Shown here: positions 26,793 to 38,616 of the stretch, in pieces
Layout: each line of letters opens with the position of its first letter
How positions within the stretch are numbered: position 1 is the stretch's first letter
NCBI RefSeq assembly: GCF_030846195.1
Contig: NZ_JAVCWH010000003.1
Span: forward strand, 186,001 to 250,000
Length of the DNA stretch: 64,000 bases
DNA from: Paracoccus yibinensis
GTDB lineage: Bacteria; Pseudomonadota; Alphaproteobacteria; Rhodobacterales; Rhodobacteraceae
Direction of reading: 5' to 3'
Program-made: the position numbers and the translations under genes
Notes under the pieces: generated by a model
What the model was told of the DNA's origin: nothing
Database searches by the model: none
Seen by the model: only the letters and a program-made list of their open reading frames with translations

Positions 26793-27713
26793 TCAACCCG
26801 GCGTGCGGACGATCACGATATCCGCGACTGCCAGGCCGCCGCCTTGCAGCATCCTGACCACGGGATCGCCGTTCACCGTCACCAGCATCGTGCCGTCCTG
26901 ATCCTGGACAAGACCGACCTGCGCCTCCTGCGCCACGCTGCCGGGCAGGTGCAGGATCATCTGATCCTCTTTCGCGTCGAAGTCGGCAATCACCGGCAGG
27001 GTCGCCGCGCCTTGCTTCACGACGAAATCGTCGGCTCCGGCCTGTCCCTCGGCGAAATCGGCGCTGCCCGGCATCAGCGTGTCGTCACCCTCGCCGCCGT
27101 GCATCCACACGGTCTGGGGATCATCGTCGCCCACCAGAAGGTCGTTGCCGCGGCCACCGTCAAGATCGTCTCCGCCCCCGCCCGCGACAAGAATGTCGTC
27201 CCCGTCATTGCCGGAAAGCCAATCGTTTCCGGCCCCGCCGAACAGCGTGTCCTGCCCTTCGCCGCCATAGATCGTGTCGTCGTCATCCTCGCCCCAGATG
27301 ATGTCGTCGCCACCTTGCCCGACCAGCGAATCGGCACCCGCGCCGCCCCAGATCTCGTCCGCGCCGGCCGCATCATATTCGCCGTCGCCCTGGATCCAGT
27401 CCTCGCCCGCCCCGCCGACAACCGTATCATTGCCCCGCCCGCCATGCAGGTTGTCCGCAGAGGCACCGCCTTCGATCAGTTCATCTTCGGCTTCAGCGTC
27501 GGGCAGCGGGTCAGGAGGCGGGAGAACAGGCTCCTCGGGCAATTCGCCCAGTTCCGGGGTGCCGGAACTGACATCGCCCACCTCGCCTGGATCGGCCTCG
27601 CCCAGGGTCGGGGGAAGGCCATCGGTGTCGTCGTCGTCATCGGTGCGGCTGGGGGCCAGGTCAAGCGCGGCACCGGCCGCAGCAAGCGCCATCAGACTGG
27701 CAAGCACGAACAT
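26793..27713 (-). CDS. RTX-repeat calcium-binding protein
   Basis: A 306-residue protein. A short hydrophobic N-terminal helix (MFVLASLMALAAAGAALDL) is followed by an acidic Asp/Pro/Glu-rich stretch (residues 24-80), then about a dozen glycine-rich nonapeptides of the GGxGxDxUx type (roughly residues 88-210, such as GGRGNDTVV, GGEGQDTLF and GGRGNDLLV) forming a calcium-binding beta roll, and a C-terminal domain. No catalytic domain is visible. RTX proteins are usually secreted, but here the N-terminal helix could instead keep it at the inner membrane. Function unknown. Confidence 0.85.
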   Translation of the reverse strand: MFVLASLMALAAAGAALDLAPSRTDDDDDTDGLPPTLGEADPGEVGDVSSGTPELGELPEEPVLPPPDPLPDAEAEDELIEGGASADNLHGGRGNDTVVGGAGEDWIQGDGEYDAAGADEIWGGAGADSLVGQGGDDIIWGEDDDDTIYGGEGQDTLFGGAGNDWLSGNDGDDILVAGGGGDDLDGGRGNDLLVGDDDPQTVWMHGGEGDDTLMPGSADFAEGQAGADDFVVKQGAATLPVIADFDAKEDQMILHLPGSVAQEAQVGLVQDQDGTMLVTVNGDPVVRMLQGGGLAVADIVIVRTPG

Positions 27714-27830
27714 GGCGGAACCCCGAACAGAGACACAACTTGGTACTACAACCGCAAGGCGACATTAACCAAGACAATTGTAAAAAAAGGGTTAATCCGT
27801 GTCAGAAATCACGCACTGGACATGAAAAAA

Positions 27831-27847
27831 CCCGCCCAGGGGGCGGG
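27831..27847 (-). terminator. Rho-independent terminator of rpmJ
   Basis: Minus strand: CCCGCCC, CCT, GGGCGGG followed by six T. It lies 30 bases past the rpmJ stop. Confidence 0.92.
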
Positions 27848-27877
27848 TGGTTTCGTTTTCGACGTGATCGCGCCGGA

Positions 27878-28003
27878 TCAGCCCTGGCGGGCCTTGAAGC
27901 GGCGGTTGGTCTTGTTGATCACGTAGATGCGGCCCTTGCGGCGCACGATCTGGCAGTCGCGGTGCCGGCTTTTCAGCGAGCGGAGCGAATTGCGAACCTT
28001 CAT
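27878..28003 (-). CDS. rpmJ: 50S ribosomal protein L36, zinc-free form
   Basis: A 41-residue protein beginning [17 protein letters not shown] and ending NRRFKARQG. Classical L36 binds zinc through three Cys and one His; here only one Cys is present, so this is the zinc-independent alphaproteobacterial type. A ribosome binding site (GGAG) lies 9 bases before the ATG at 28003; the longer upstream frame runs through the tRNA and is not real. It forms a single-gene unit closed by a strong terminator. Confidence 0.97.
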   Translation of the reverse strand: MKVRNSLRSLKSRHRDCQIVRRKGRIYVINKTNRRFKARQG

Positions 28004-28080
28004 CGGTTTTTCTCCATCACGCGGCCCGCAGCCGCAGGAAAACGAAATGCCCCCGACATCGGCCGGGGGCGGCGAAAACA

Positions 28081-28155
28081 TGGTGGGCGGTACTGGGATC
28101 GAACCAGTGGCCACTACGATGTCAACGTAGTGCTCTACCGCTGAGCTAACCGCCC
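28081..28155 (-). tRNA. tRNA-Val (anticodon GAC)
   Basis: On the minus strand a complete cloverleaf: seven-base acceptor GGGCGGT pairing with ACCGCCC, D arm GCTC...GAGC, anticodon stem CTACG with loop TTGACAT (anticodon GAC, reading GUC/GUU valine codons), T arm ACTGG-TTCGATC-CCAGT and encoded CCA. Length 75. All stems pair perfectly. Confidence 0.97.
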
Positions 28156-28310
28156 GTCCTTGGGTGATCCCGGAAACATCCTGCGACAGGTCCGGCACCG
28201 CCTTTCGGTCCGCGTGTCTATATAGGGGGGCACCGGGGGTTTCAAGCCCTATCGCAGCAGGAAAATAATCGCTTATATGGGAAAAAGGAAACCGCCCGCC
28301 GGGGACTGAC

Positions 28311-29177
28311 TTGACCGAATCCGACCTGCCTGTCCTGATCGACCGGCCCGGACCCTGGGCCAGCGGCGTCATCTTCGGATCGCCTCATTCGGGCCGGGCC
28401 TATCCCGACTGGTTCCTGGAAGGCACGAAGCTGCCCGCCGAAACCCTGCGGTCCTCCGAGGATGCCTTCGTGGACCGCCTGATCGCCTGCGCACCCTCCT
28501 TCGGCGCGGTGACGATTCGCGCCCAGGTGCCGCGCGCCATCGTCGATCTGAACCGCGCCCCGGACGAGATCGACCCCCTGGTGGTCCGCGGCGTGCCGCG
28601 CCATCCGCTGAACCAGCGAACGCTGGCGGGCCTGGGGGTGATCCCCCGCGTCGTGTCCCAGGGCCGGGCCATCCTGGAACGCCCCATAGACCGGGCCGAG
28701 GCCGAACGCCGCATCGACGCCTATTGGCGGCCCTATCACCAGGCCCTGACCAGCCTGATCGCCGAGGCGCGATCGCGGTTCGGCCAGGCGATCCTTATCG
28801 ACATGCATTCGATGCCCCATGACGCCCTGAACCATCTGCACGGGGCGCGTCCCGACATGGTGCTGGGCAATCGCCACGGGCTGTCCGCCGCCGCCCGCGT
28901 GTCGGACGCCATCGTCGCCGCCGTCGAGGCCGAGGGCTGGCGGATCCGGCGCAACTCGCCCTTTGCGGGGGCCTATATCTGTTCCGCCTATGGCCGGCCT
29001 GGCCAGAATGTCCATGTGGTCCAATTGGAAATCGATCGGGCGCTGTACATGGACGAAAAGACGATTACTCCGCACGAGGGCTTCGGCGATGTCGCCGCCC
29101 GTATGGCGCGGGTGATTCGGACGCTGTCGGTCCTGGATGCCGACGGCCGGTCCGACGCGGCGATCGCCGCCGAATAA
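28311..29177 (+). CDS. N-formylglutamate amidohydrolase family protein
   Basis: A 288-residue zinc-dependent hydrolase of the FGase family, which cleaves N-formylglutamate (histidine degradation) or related N-formyl compounds. Visible metal and active-site segments are SPHSGRAYP near residue 24, RAIVDLNR near residue 77 and IDMHSMP near residue 163. The start is a TTG at 28311 preceded by GGGGA; there is no in-frame ATG close by, so the exact start is uncertain. No other hut gene is nearby, so the histidine pathway role is not established. Confidence 0.9.
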   Translation: MTESDLPVLIDRPGPWASGVIFGSPHSGRAYPDWFLEGTKLPAETLRSSEDAFVDRLIACAPSFGAVTIRAQVPRAIVDLNRAPDEIDPLVVRGVPRHPLNQRTLAGLGVIPRVVSQGRAILERPIDRAEAERRIDAYWRPYHQALTSLIAEARSRFGQAILIDMHSMPHDALNHLHGARPDMVLGNRHGLSAAARVSDAIVAAVEAEGWRIRRNSPFAGAYICSAYGRPGQNVHVVQLEIDRALYMDEKTITPHEGFGDVAARMARVIRTLSVLDADGRSDAAIAAE

Positions 29178-29189
29178 CAGGAGCGCGCG

Positions 29190-29794
29190 ATGGACGACCT
29201 GCCTGCCCTGATCGGCCAGAACCTTGCCCTGATCGTCCTGACGGTCCTGATCCTGATGGCCGCCCTGTCTGCCGTGAAGATCGTCCGGCAATCCGAGAAA
29301 TATGTGGTTGAACGATTCGGACCGCTGCATTCCGTCCTGGGACCGGGAATCAACCTGACGGTGCCAAAATGGTCGGCGACTGGGGGACCGAAGTGACCCG
29401 GGCCGAGATCCTGGACGTGAACCTAGACCAGGCCACCCGCGCCGCCATGCTGCAACAGTTGAACGCCGAACGCGCCCGCCGCGCCCCGGTGACCGAGGCC
29501 GAGGGCAAGCGCCGCGCCGTCAAGCTGGCCGCCGATGGCGAGCTTTACGCGGCCGAGCAGCTGGCCAAGGCCAAGCGCGTGCTGGCCGACGCCGAGGCCT
29601 ATGCCACCGCCGCCATCGCTGCCATCGCCGAGGCGATCTCGAAGAACGGACTGGAGGCGGCGCAGTACCAGATGGCGCTGAAGCAGGTCGAGGCCCTGGC
29701 CGATATCGGCAAGGGCCAGGGCAGGCAGGTCGTTCTGGTGCCGGCGGCGGCGCTTGACGCCTTCGGCCTTCTGCGCGGGCGGTCGTCCTCATGA
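29190..29794 (+). pseudogene. SPFH/paraslipin (stomatin-like) gene with core deleted and frame shifted
   Basis: Two frames together make the two ends of one SPFH protein. Frame one (29190-29396) gives the N-terminal membrane helix and the classic start EKYVVERFGPLHSVLGPGINLTVP. Frame two (from about 29369 to 29794) gives the C-terminal part WGTEVTRAEILDVNLDQATR, then QQLNAERARR and the Ala/Glu coiled coil. In intact paraslipins roughly 120-130 residues of SPFH core lie between these parts; here they are missing and the join, near 29366-29372, changes frame. There is no ribosome binding site for frame two. The partner gene nfeD follows immediately. Confidence 0.85.
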
Positions 29795-30051
29795 ACGGCT
29801 GGTGGTGGCTGATCGCGGCCTTCGTGCTGGCGGGGATCGAACTGCTGGTGCCGGGCTGGGCGTTCATGGGGCTGGCGGCCTCAGTCGGGCTGATGGGGGT
29901 GCTGATGCTGGCGGGGCTGTGGTCGGCGGGGCTGCCGGTGACCTTGGTGATGACCGCGCTGCTGTCGAGCCTGGCTTGGCTGGTGTTCCGCCGTCTGTGG
30001 CCCACCAGCCGGGGGGATCGGCGCATCTGGGACCGCGACATCAACGACTGA
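29791..30051 (+). CDS. NfeD-family membrane protein (short form)
   Basis: An 86-residue protein with two or three hydrophobic segments (roughly residues 4-24 and 29-66: WWWLIAAFVLAGIELLVPGW, then GVLMLAGLW and VTLVMTALLSSLAWLVFRRLW). This pattern and the pairing with an SPFH gene identify the short NfeD type, a membrane partner of stomatin-like proteins. A C-terminal OB domain is absent or barely represented. The start overlaps the end of the broken SPFH gene by four bases. Its function is doubtful if its partner is inactive. Confidence 0.82.
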   Translation: MNGWWWLIAAFVLAGIELLVPGWAFMGLAASVGLMGVLMLAGLWSAGLPVTLVMTALLSSLAWLVFRRLWPTSRGDRRIWDRDIND

Positions 30052-30101
30052 CGGCGCAGTTGGCAGGCCGAAGACGGGTATTGGGGCAAAGAAGAAACCC
30101 C

Positions 30102-30836
30102 TCAGCGCAGCGCCGCGACCCCGCGCACCAGGGGCTGCATCGCATCGCCCTTGACCATCCAGCTTGTCGCGAAGGCGAAGGTGGCGATGGTTTCCAGCCA
30201 GAAGACCGGGCGCAAGCCTTTCAGGCTGTCGTCCAGGCCGGTCGCGAACAGCACCCCCACCAGACCGATGCTGATGATGATGATCCAGCCGCAGACACGG
30301 TAAATCCGGTTGGAGGCCTGTTTCTCTGCACCATCCACCGCGCCCTTGGTAAACAGGACCAGGCAATAGACCGCGAGGGCGCCAAAGAAGACCGCTGCCG
30401 AGACCAGATGCACCAGCGACGACCAATCCGCGTTGCCACGATCCAGCAGGCATTGCAACAGCGTGCAAAGCGGTTCGGAGGCATCCTCGGGCGCCTTTTC
30501 ATCGGGGTTGGTGGGCGCCAAGGCCACCAGGGCGATGGCCACGGCTGCCACGCGCGCGGTGCCCTTGTCCGTGATCCAGTCGCCCGCATCGGGGCGGAAC
30601 CCCTCATAGCTCCACAGGAACACCGCCTGGGCCATCAATGTGCCGACGAAAACCTCGCGCATCGGGGTGTAATAGGCCGACGAGATGCTGGGCAGCAGGT
30701 CGCCCCGGAACAGGCCATAGGCCAGCAGCGTCAGCGGCAGGAAGAAGCCCAAGCCCCCGATGGCCCGCCGAACCGCGAGGAAGGACAGGACCAGGTCGTT
30801 ATGGGCCTTTTGGGAAATGCCGCTCTTGTCCGCCAT
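30102..30836 (-). CDS. Unknown six-helix membrane protein
   Basis: A 244-residue integral membrane protein. Hydrophobic segments lie near residues 23-43, 64-83, 98-112, 146-167, 189-211 and 219-236. A conserved-looking SISSAYYTPMREVFVGTLM segment follows the first helix, and SLVHLVSAAVFFGALAVYC lies in the fourth. I recognise no transporter or enzyme signature. The start at 30836 (MADKSGISQKAHNDLV) is favoured over one 36 bases upstream. It ends 50 bases from the convergent nfeD gene and starts 46 bases after pyrF on the same strand. Confidence 0.75.
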   Translation of the reverse strand: MADKSGISQKAHNDLVLSFLAVRRAIGGLGFFLPLTLLAYGLFRGDLLPSISSAYYTPMREVFVGTLMAQAVFLWSYEGFRPDAGDWITDKGTARVAAVAIALVALAPTNPDEKAPEDASEPLCTLLQCLLDRGNADWSSLVHLVSAAVFFGALAVYCLVLFTKGAVDGAEKQASNRIYRVCGWIIIISIGLVGVLFATGLDDSLKGLRPVFWLETIATFAFATSWMVKGDAMQPLVRGVAALR

Positions 30837-30882
30837 CCTGCCCCCTTTTCGCCAGACTGGCGCGGATGGCACGATCGGTCAA

Positions 30883-31566
30883 TCAGCCGCGCATTTCCGC
30901 CAGGATGGCCTCCGCCGCGGCGCGGGGATCGGCGGCCTGCCAGATGGGACGGCCGACAACGATGTGATCGGCCCCCGCCGCGATGGCGCTGGCGGGCGTC
31001 TCGACCCGCTTCTGGTCGCCAAGCGCCGCCCCGGCGGGCCGGACGCCCGGCGTCACGATCAGCCGCGACCCCGGCAACGCGCGGATCGCCTGCGCCTCGC
31101 GCGGGGAACAGATGATGCCGTCGGCGCCCGCCTCGAAGGCGCGGGCGGCGCGTTCCACGGTGATGTCGTGGATGTCGCCCGGCTGGATCATGCCCGCGTC
31201 CAGATCGGCGCGTTCAAGCGAGGTCAGCACCGTCACGCCCAGGATCTTCAGGTTCGATCCCGCCGCCCCTTCCTTGGCGGCCCGGACCACATGCGGATCG
31301 CCATGCACGGTCAGGAAATCCAGCTTGAAGCGGGCCAGCCCGCGCACGGCGGCCTCCACCGTGGCGCCGATGTCGAACAGCTTCATGTCCAGAAAGATCC
31401 GCTTGCCGTGGTCCTGCTTCAATTCGTTCGCAAGCGCCAGCCCGCCGCCGGTCAGCATTCCCAGGCCGATCTTGTAGAAGCCCACGGCGTCGCCCAGCCT
31501 CTCGGCCAGGTCCAGTCCCGCAAGGGCATTCGGCACGTCCAGTGCCACGATCAGCCGGTCATCCAT
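30883..31566 (-). CDS. pyrF: Orotidine 5'-phosphate decarboxylase
   Basis: The last step of UMP synthesis, decarboxylation of OMP. The 227-residue TIM barrel shows ALDVPN near residue 8, the catalytic Lys-Asp segment IFLDMKLFDIGATV near residues 57-70, LTVHGDP, and the phosphate-binding end VTPGVRPAG and HIVVGRPI. The length is normal. It is divergent from clpB with about 150 bases between the starts. Confidence 0.97.
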   Translation of the reverse strand: MDDRLIVALDVPNALAGLDLAERLGDAVGFYKIGLGMLTGGGLALANELKQDHGKRIFLDMKLFDIGATVEAAVRGLARFKLDFLTVHGDPHVVRAAKEGAAGSNLKILGVTVLTSLERADLDAGMIQPGDIHDITVERAARAFEAGADGIICSPREAQAIRALPGSRLIVTPGVRPAGAALGDQKRVETPASAIAAGADHIVVGRPIWQAADPRAAAEAILAEMRG

Positions 31567-31720
31567 CGCCCTGCCCTTTCAGCAAAATCGCGGCGTTATG
31601 GCACATCGCCAGGCGGCTTGAAAGCGCCGCAAGACTTACCAGATCATAGTCGAAGACCCGGACCGGGGCGCGCCGCGACAGGGCGCCAGCGACACGGGGG
31701 CTAACAAAGGAGAAGTGCCG

Positions 31721-34357
<2,637 letters not shown>

Positions 34358-34362
34358 ACATG

Positions 34363-34397
34363 AAAAGCGCGGGATGACGGAAAAGTCCCGCGCTTTT
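34363..34397 (+). terminator. Rho-independent terminator of clpB
   Basis: AAAAGCGCGGGA, an eleven-base loop, TCCCGCGCTTTT. The stem ends in a T-run, 5 bases after the clpB stop. The remaining sequence to the dxs stop at 34633 holds no gene that I can support. Confidence 0.9.
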
Positions 34398-34608
34398 CCT
34401 TGCGAGAGGGGCCGCCAAAGACTTCGCAGGGAGGAGGGCGCGTCTCTGGCGGCCTTGACGGCGGGGGGACCGTCTTGGTCGGAGGTTTGCGGACATATCC
34501 TGCCCGCATGTTCATGATACACCAGAGGCTTTCCGGTATCCCGTCACGCGGCCAAGATCATGCTGCGATGCAGCAAAAATCCTGCGCCTTGATCTGGAAA
34601 TCGGCAAG

Positions 34609-34627
34609 CTGCCCGCAGTGCGGGCAG
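34609..34627 (-). terminator. Hairpin after dxs
   Basis: CTGCCCGC, three bases, GCGGGCAG, five bases beyond the dxs stop. No T-run follows on the minus strand, so it may be an RNA 3'-end stabiliser or a weak terminator rather than a classical one. Confidence 0.4.
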
Positions 34628-34632
34628 TCAGA

Positions 34633-36549
34633 TCATGCCGTCTTGCCTGCCAGCCGCGCCACGCCCATGACCTCCAGCACCTTCGCCTCGATATGGGCGG
34701 CGTTCAGGGCGGAGGTGTCATACATCGCAAAAGGCGCGTCGTGATCGACGAAGCGATCCGGCAGCACCATGGACCGGAAGCGCAGACCCCGGTCGAACAC
34801 GCCCTCGTCCGACAACAGTTGCGCGACATGGCTGCCGAAACCGCCGACCGCGCCTTCCTCCAGCGTGATCAGCGCGTCGTGACCGGCCGCCAGCCGCAGG
34901 ATCAGGTCGCGATCCAGGGGCTTGGCGAAGCGTGCATCGGCGATCGTGGGGGTGATCCCGCGTGCGCCCAGCGATTCGCAGGCCTTCTGCGCCTCGGACA
35001 GGCGGGTGCCGAAGGACAGGATCGCGACGCCCTTGCCCTGTTGCACGATGCGGCCCTTGCCGATCTCCAGCACCTGCCCGCGTTCGGGCATTTCGACCCC
35101 GGTGCCCTCGCCGCGTGGAAAGCGGAAGGCGATGGGGCCGCTGTCATGGGCGGCGGCGGTGGCGACCATGTGCATCAGTTCGGCCTCATCCGCGGCGGCC
35201 ATCACCACCATGCCGGGCAGGTTTGCCAGGAAGGCGATGTCATAGGCGCCCGCATGGGTCGGCCCGTCCTGCCCCACAAGACCCGCGCGGTCGATGGCAA
35301 AGCGCACCGGAAGCCCCTGCACCGCCACGTCATGCACCACCTGGTCATAGCCGCGCTGCAGGAAGGTCGAATAGATCGCGCAGAAGGGCTTCATGCCCCC
35401 TGCCGCAAGCCCGGCCGCAAAGGTGACGGCGTGCTGTTCGGCGATGCCCACGTCAAAGGTCCGGCGCGGGAAGCGTTCGGCGAACTGCTTCAGCCCCGTG
35501 CCGTCCGGCATGGCGGCGGTGATGCCCACGATCTTGTCGTCGCGCCCGGCTTCGTCGATCAGGGCGCGGGCAAAGACGGCGGTATAGCTGGGCGCGTTCG
35601 ATTCCGCCTTGGCCTGCACGCCCGTCACCATGTCGAACTTGCCCGTCGCATGGCCCCGGTCGGCGGCGTTTTCGGCGGGCGCATAGCCCTTGCCCTTGCG
35701 CGTCACGGCATGGATCAGCACCGGGCCGGTCGCGCGCGACTTCACCGTGCGCAAGAGCGGCAGAAGCTGGTCCAGGTCATGGCCATCCACCGGGCCAATA
35801 TAGGAAAAGCCCAGCTCCTCGAACAGGGTGCCGCCGATGGTCATGCCCTTCAGCATTTCCTTGGCCCGGCGCGCGCCTTCCTGGAAGGGTGGCGGCAACA
35901 GGCCCACGGCGCCCTTGGCGGCGGCGCGCAGATCCTGGAAGGGACGGCGGGTGTAAAGGCTGGTCAGGTATGAGGACAGCGCCCCCACCGGCGGGGCGAT
36001 CGACATCTCGTTGTCGTTCAGGATCACGAACAGGCGCTTGCCCAGGTGGCCCGCGTTGTTCAGCGCCTCGAAGGCCATGCCCGCGCTCATGGCGCCGTCG
36101 CCGATCACCGCGATGGCATCGCCCGGATCGCCGCCCAGGTCGCGCGCCACGGCAAAGCCCAAGGCCGCGCTGATCGAGGTCGAGGAATGGCCCGCGCCGA
36201 AGGGGTCATAGGGGCTTTCGGCGCGCTTCGTAAAGCCCGCCAGCCCGCCGCCCATGCGCAGGGTGCGGATGCGGTCGCGCCGGCCGGTCAGGATCTTGTG
36301 GGGATAGCACTGGTGGCCCACGTCCCAGATGATCTTGTCGCGCGGCGTGTCGAAGACCGCGTGCAGGGCCACGGTCAGTTCCACCACGCCCAGACCCGCG
36401 CCCAGGTGCCCGCCGGTGACGCTGACCGCGCTGATCGTTTCCGACCGCAGTTCGTCGGCAAGCTGGTGCAGCTCGCGGTCGCTGAGCGACTTCATGTCCG
36501 AGGGCAGCTTGACCCGGTCGAGGATCGGCGTCTTGGTCAGGTCGGTCAT
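34633..36549 (-). CDS. dxs: 1-deoxy-D-xylulose-5-phosphate synthase
   Basis: This thiamine-diphosphate enzyme condenses pyruvate and glyceraldehyde-3-phosphate, the entry step of the MEP isoprenoid pathway. The 638 residues are full length. The TPP-binding stretch [18 protein letters not shown] lies near residue 147, the catalytic-base region [15 protein letters not shown] near residue 370 and the transketolase C-domain follows. It ends the minus-strand group deacetylase-xseB-ispA-dxs, placing supply of C5 units next to their condensation. Confidence 0.98.
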   Translation of the reverse strand: MTDLTKTPILDRVKLPSDMKSLSDRELHQLADELRSETISAVSVTGGHLGAGLGVVELTVALHAVFDTPRDKIIWDVGHQCYPHKILTGRRDRIRTLRMGGGLAGFTKRAESPYDPFGAGHSSTSISAALGFAVARDLGGDPGDAIAVIGDGAMSAGMAFEALNNAGHLGKRLFVILNDNEMSIAPPVGALSSYLTSLYTRRPFQDLRAAAKGAVGLLPPPFQEGARRAKEMLKGMTIGGTLFEELGFSYIGPVDGHDLDQLLPLLRTVKSRATGPVLIHAVTRKGKGYAPAENAADRGHATGKFDMVTGVQAKAESNAPSYTAVFARALIDEAGRDDKIVGITAAMPDGTGLKQFAERFPRRTFDVGIAEQHAVTFAAGLAAGGMKPFCAIYSTFLQRGYDQVVHDVAVQGLPVRFAIDRAGLVGQDGPTHAGAYDIAFLANLPGMVVMAAADEAELMHMVATAAAHDSGPIAFRFPRGEGTGVEMPERGQVLEIGKGRIVQQGKGVAILSFGTRLSEAQKACESLGARGITPTIADARFAKPLDRDLILRLAAGHDALITLEEGAVGGFGSHVAQLLSDEGVFDRGLRFRSMVLPDRFVDHDAPFAMYDTSALNAAHIEAKVLEVMGVARLAGKTA

Positions 36550-36591
36550 CGGCTGGCCCTTCGGGAGAGTGATTGCAGGGGCGGGCGTCGT

Positions 36592-37452
36592 TCAGGTGTC
36601 GCGTTCGATAACGAAACGCGCCAGTTGGCGCAAGTTTCCGGCATCCTTGCCATAGGGCACAAGGGCCGCATCGGCGGCGGCAACAAGGCGCGCGGCCTCG
36701 ATCCGGGCGCCGTCAAGGCCCAGCAGGGACACGAAAGTGGCCTTGCCCGCCGCCATGTCCTTGCCGACGCGCTTGCCGGTCACATCTTCGTTTCCGGTCA
36801 CATCCAGGATGTCGTCGGCGATCTGGAAGGCCAGTCCCACGGCATCAGCGTAAGCCGCCAGGGGCGCGGGATCGGCATCGGCGATCAGCGGCCCGGCCAG
36901 GGCGGCAAAGCGGATCAGCGCGCCGGTCTTGCCGCCCTGCAACTGGGTGATCTGGTCCAGCGTCAGCGGTTCTGCTGCCGTCTCGGCCGCGATGTCCAGC
37001 GCCTGCCCCCAGACCATCCCCGCCCCGCCCACGGCCTGCGCGAAGGCCGCGACCAGCCGGCGCGTCGCGGCATCGCCGATGGCCGGGTCGGCCAGCAGCC
37101 CGAAGGCCAACGATTGCAGCGCGTCGCCTGCAAGGATCGCGGTGGCCTCGGACCATTTCACATGGACGGTGGGCAGACCCCGGCGCAGGTCGTCGTCGTC
37201 CATCGCGGGCAGGTCGTCATGGACCAGCGAATAGGCGTGCAGCGCCTCGACCGCCGCCGCGACCGGCAGCGCGGCATCGTCGGCCACGCCATGCAGCCGC
37301 GCGGCTTCCATCACCAGGAAGGCCCTGATCCGCTTGCCGCCCGCGCAGGCATAGGCCATCGCATCGCGCAATTCGCCCTCTGGCAAGGCGCCGATCGCCC
37401 GGTCAAGCGCGGCCTGGACCTGGGCTTTCACCGCCCCCAAGCGATCCTGCAT
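36592..37452 (-). CDS. ispA: Farnesyl/geranylgeranyl diphosphate synthase IspA
   Basis: A short-chain polyprenyl synthase of 286 residues. The first aspartate-rich motif lies in [17 protein letters not shown] near residue 80 and the second in [15 protein letters not shown] near residue 213; [10 protein letters not shown] is the substrate-binding lead-in. The ATG at 37452 shares its first base with the xseB stop (TGATG), so translation is coupled; the upstream frame extension overlaps xseB and is rejected. Product chain length (probably C15) is inferred from family and operon. Confidence 0.95.
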   Translation of the reverse strand: MQDRLGAVKAQVQAALDRAIGALPEGELRDAMAYACAGGKRIRAFLVMEAARLHGVADDAALPVAAAVEALHAYSLVHDDLPAMDDDDLRRGLPTVHVKWSEATAILAGDALQSLAFGLLADPAIGDAATRRLVAAFAQAVGGAGMVWGQALDIAAETAAEPLTLDQITQLQGGKTGALIRFAALAGPLIADADPAPLAAYADAVGLAFQIADDILDVTGNEDVTGKRVGKDMAAGKATFVSLLGLDGARIEAARLVAAADAALVPYGKDAGNLRQLARFVIERDT

Positions 37453-37688
37453 CACAGCCCCTCGGCCGGTTCCGTTCCCGTGGGCTGGCCATTGGCCGCA
37501 AGGGTGATCTTTTCCACCCGGTCCTCGGCCTCGCGCAGGCGTTTCTCGCAATGCTGGCGCAGGGCGGCGCCGCGTTCGTAAAGGCGGATCGATTCATCCA
37601 GGCTGGCATCGCCGGTTTCCAGCTTGCCGACGGTGGCCTCCAGCTCCTTCATGGCTTCCTCGAAGCTCATGGTCGCGATGTCGTTCAT
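37452..37688 (-). CDS. xseB: Exodeoxyribonuclease VII small subunit
   Basis: A 78-residue protein with the XseB signature SFEEAMKELEATVGKLETGD followed by LDESIRLYERGAALRQHCE. It forms the nuclease with XseA, which is not in this window. Its ATG overlaps the deacetylase stop by four bases and its stop overlaps ispA by one. The xseB-ispA-dxs order is conserved across many proteobacteria. Confidence 0.96.
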   Translation of the reverse strand: MNDIATMSFEEAMKELEATVGKLETGDASLDESIRLYERGAALRQHCEKRLREAEDRVEKITLAANGQPTGTEPAEGL

Positions 37689-38605
37689 TCTCGGGCCTCC
37701 AGCAGGACTTGGACATGGGCGCGGGCGGACCGGCCCAGGGCGTCCAGATCATAGCCACCTTCCAGGCAGGATACCACCGGGGCCGACAGATCCGCCGCCA
37801 TGTCGCAGATCATCCGGGTGATGGCCGCGAAATCATCGTCGTCCCAGTTCAGTTGCGCCAGCGGATCGGCCGCGTGGGCGTCGAACCCGGCCGATACGAT
37901 CACCAGTTGCGGCGCGAAATCCCGGCAGCGGGCCAGGATGTCGCGCCACGCCGCCTGCCCCGCCGCGCCGTCCGAGCCGGGACGCAGCGGCACGTTCACC
38001 ATCTGCCCGTGCGCACCTTGTTCGCTGGCTGCCCCCGTGCCGGGATAAAGCGGCATCTGATGGGTGGATGCGAAGAAAGCGCGGCGTTCATCCCACAGCA
38101 GCGCCTGCGTGCCGTTGCCGTGATGCACGTCAAAATCCAGCACTGCGACGCGGTCCAGACCGTGATGATCCAGGGCGCGCATCGCCGCAATGGCCGCGTT
38201 GCCGAAGATGCAGAAGCCCATTGGCGTCTCGCGTTCGGCATGATGGCCGGGCGGGCGCATGGCGACAAAGGCATTCGCGACCTCGCCCGCCAGCACGGCA
38301 TCCACCGCCGCCACGGCCCCGCCGACCCCGCGCAGGGCGGCATCCAGGCTGCCGGGCGACAGATGGGTATCGGCGTCCAGCATTTGCCAGCCTTCTTCGG
38401 GGACGGCCGCGCGGATGCGTTCCAGATAGGACTGCGGATGGCAGCGCAGGATATCGGCCTCGTCGGCTCGCGGCGCCTCGCGACGGTCAAGGGCCAGGTC
38501 GGCAAGCGCGTCAAGGACCGCGGCATGGCGTGCGACCTGCTCGGCATGGCCGGGGGGCGTGATATGGCGTTCGGCGTCGGGATGCGTGAACAGGGCAGTG
38601 GTCAT
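37685..38605 (-). CDS. Histone deacetylase family (class II-like) protein
   Basis: A 306-residue zinc-dependent deacetylase-fold protein. Conserved active-site segments: RPPGHHAERETPMGFCIFGN near residues 118-137 (tandem His), VLDFDVHHGNGTQ near residue 155 (metal ligands), and SAGFDAHAADPLA with a final EGGYDL. The whole set of zinc ligands is present, so it should be active. Bacterial members act on acetylpolyamines or related amides; the substrate is unknown here. It heads the xseB-ispA-dxs group, a linkage known in Rhodobacteraceae. Confidence 0.93.
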   Translation of the reverse strand: MTTALFTHPDAERHITPPGHAEQVARHAAVLDALADLALDRREAPRADEADILRCHPQSYLERIRAAVPEEGWQMLDADTHLSPGSLDAALRGVGGAVAAVDAVLAGEVANAFVAMRPPGHHAERETPMGFCIFGNAAIAAMRALDHHGLDRVAVLDFDVHHGNGTQALLWDERRAFFASTHQMPLYPGTGAASEQGAHGQMVNVPLRPGSDGAAGQAAWRDILARCRDFAPQLVIVSAGFDAHAADPLAQLNWDDDDFAAITRMICDMAADLSAPVVSCLEGGYDLDALGRSARAHVQVLLEARE

Positions 38606-38616
38606 GGCGGCCTTTC

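Noticed and set aside
28081..28155. tRNA-Val as an integration site
   Set aside because: No integrase beside it and no duplicate of the tRNA 3' end was seen nearby.
30102..30836. Possible antisense or pseudogene nature of the six-helix membrane protein
   Set aside because: The frame is intact, the hydrophobic pattern is regular and the minus frame shows normal coding composition.
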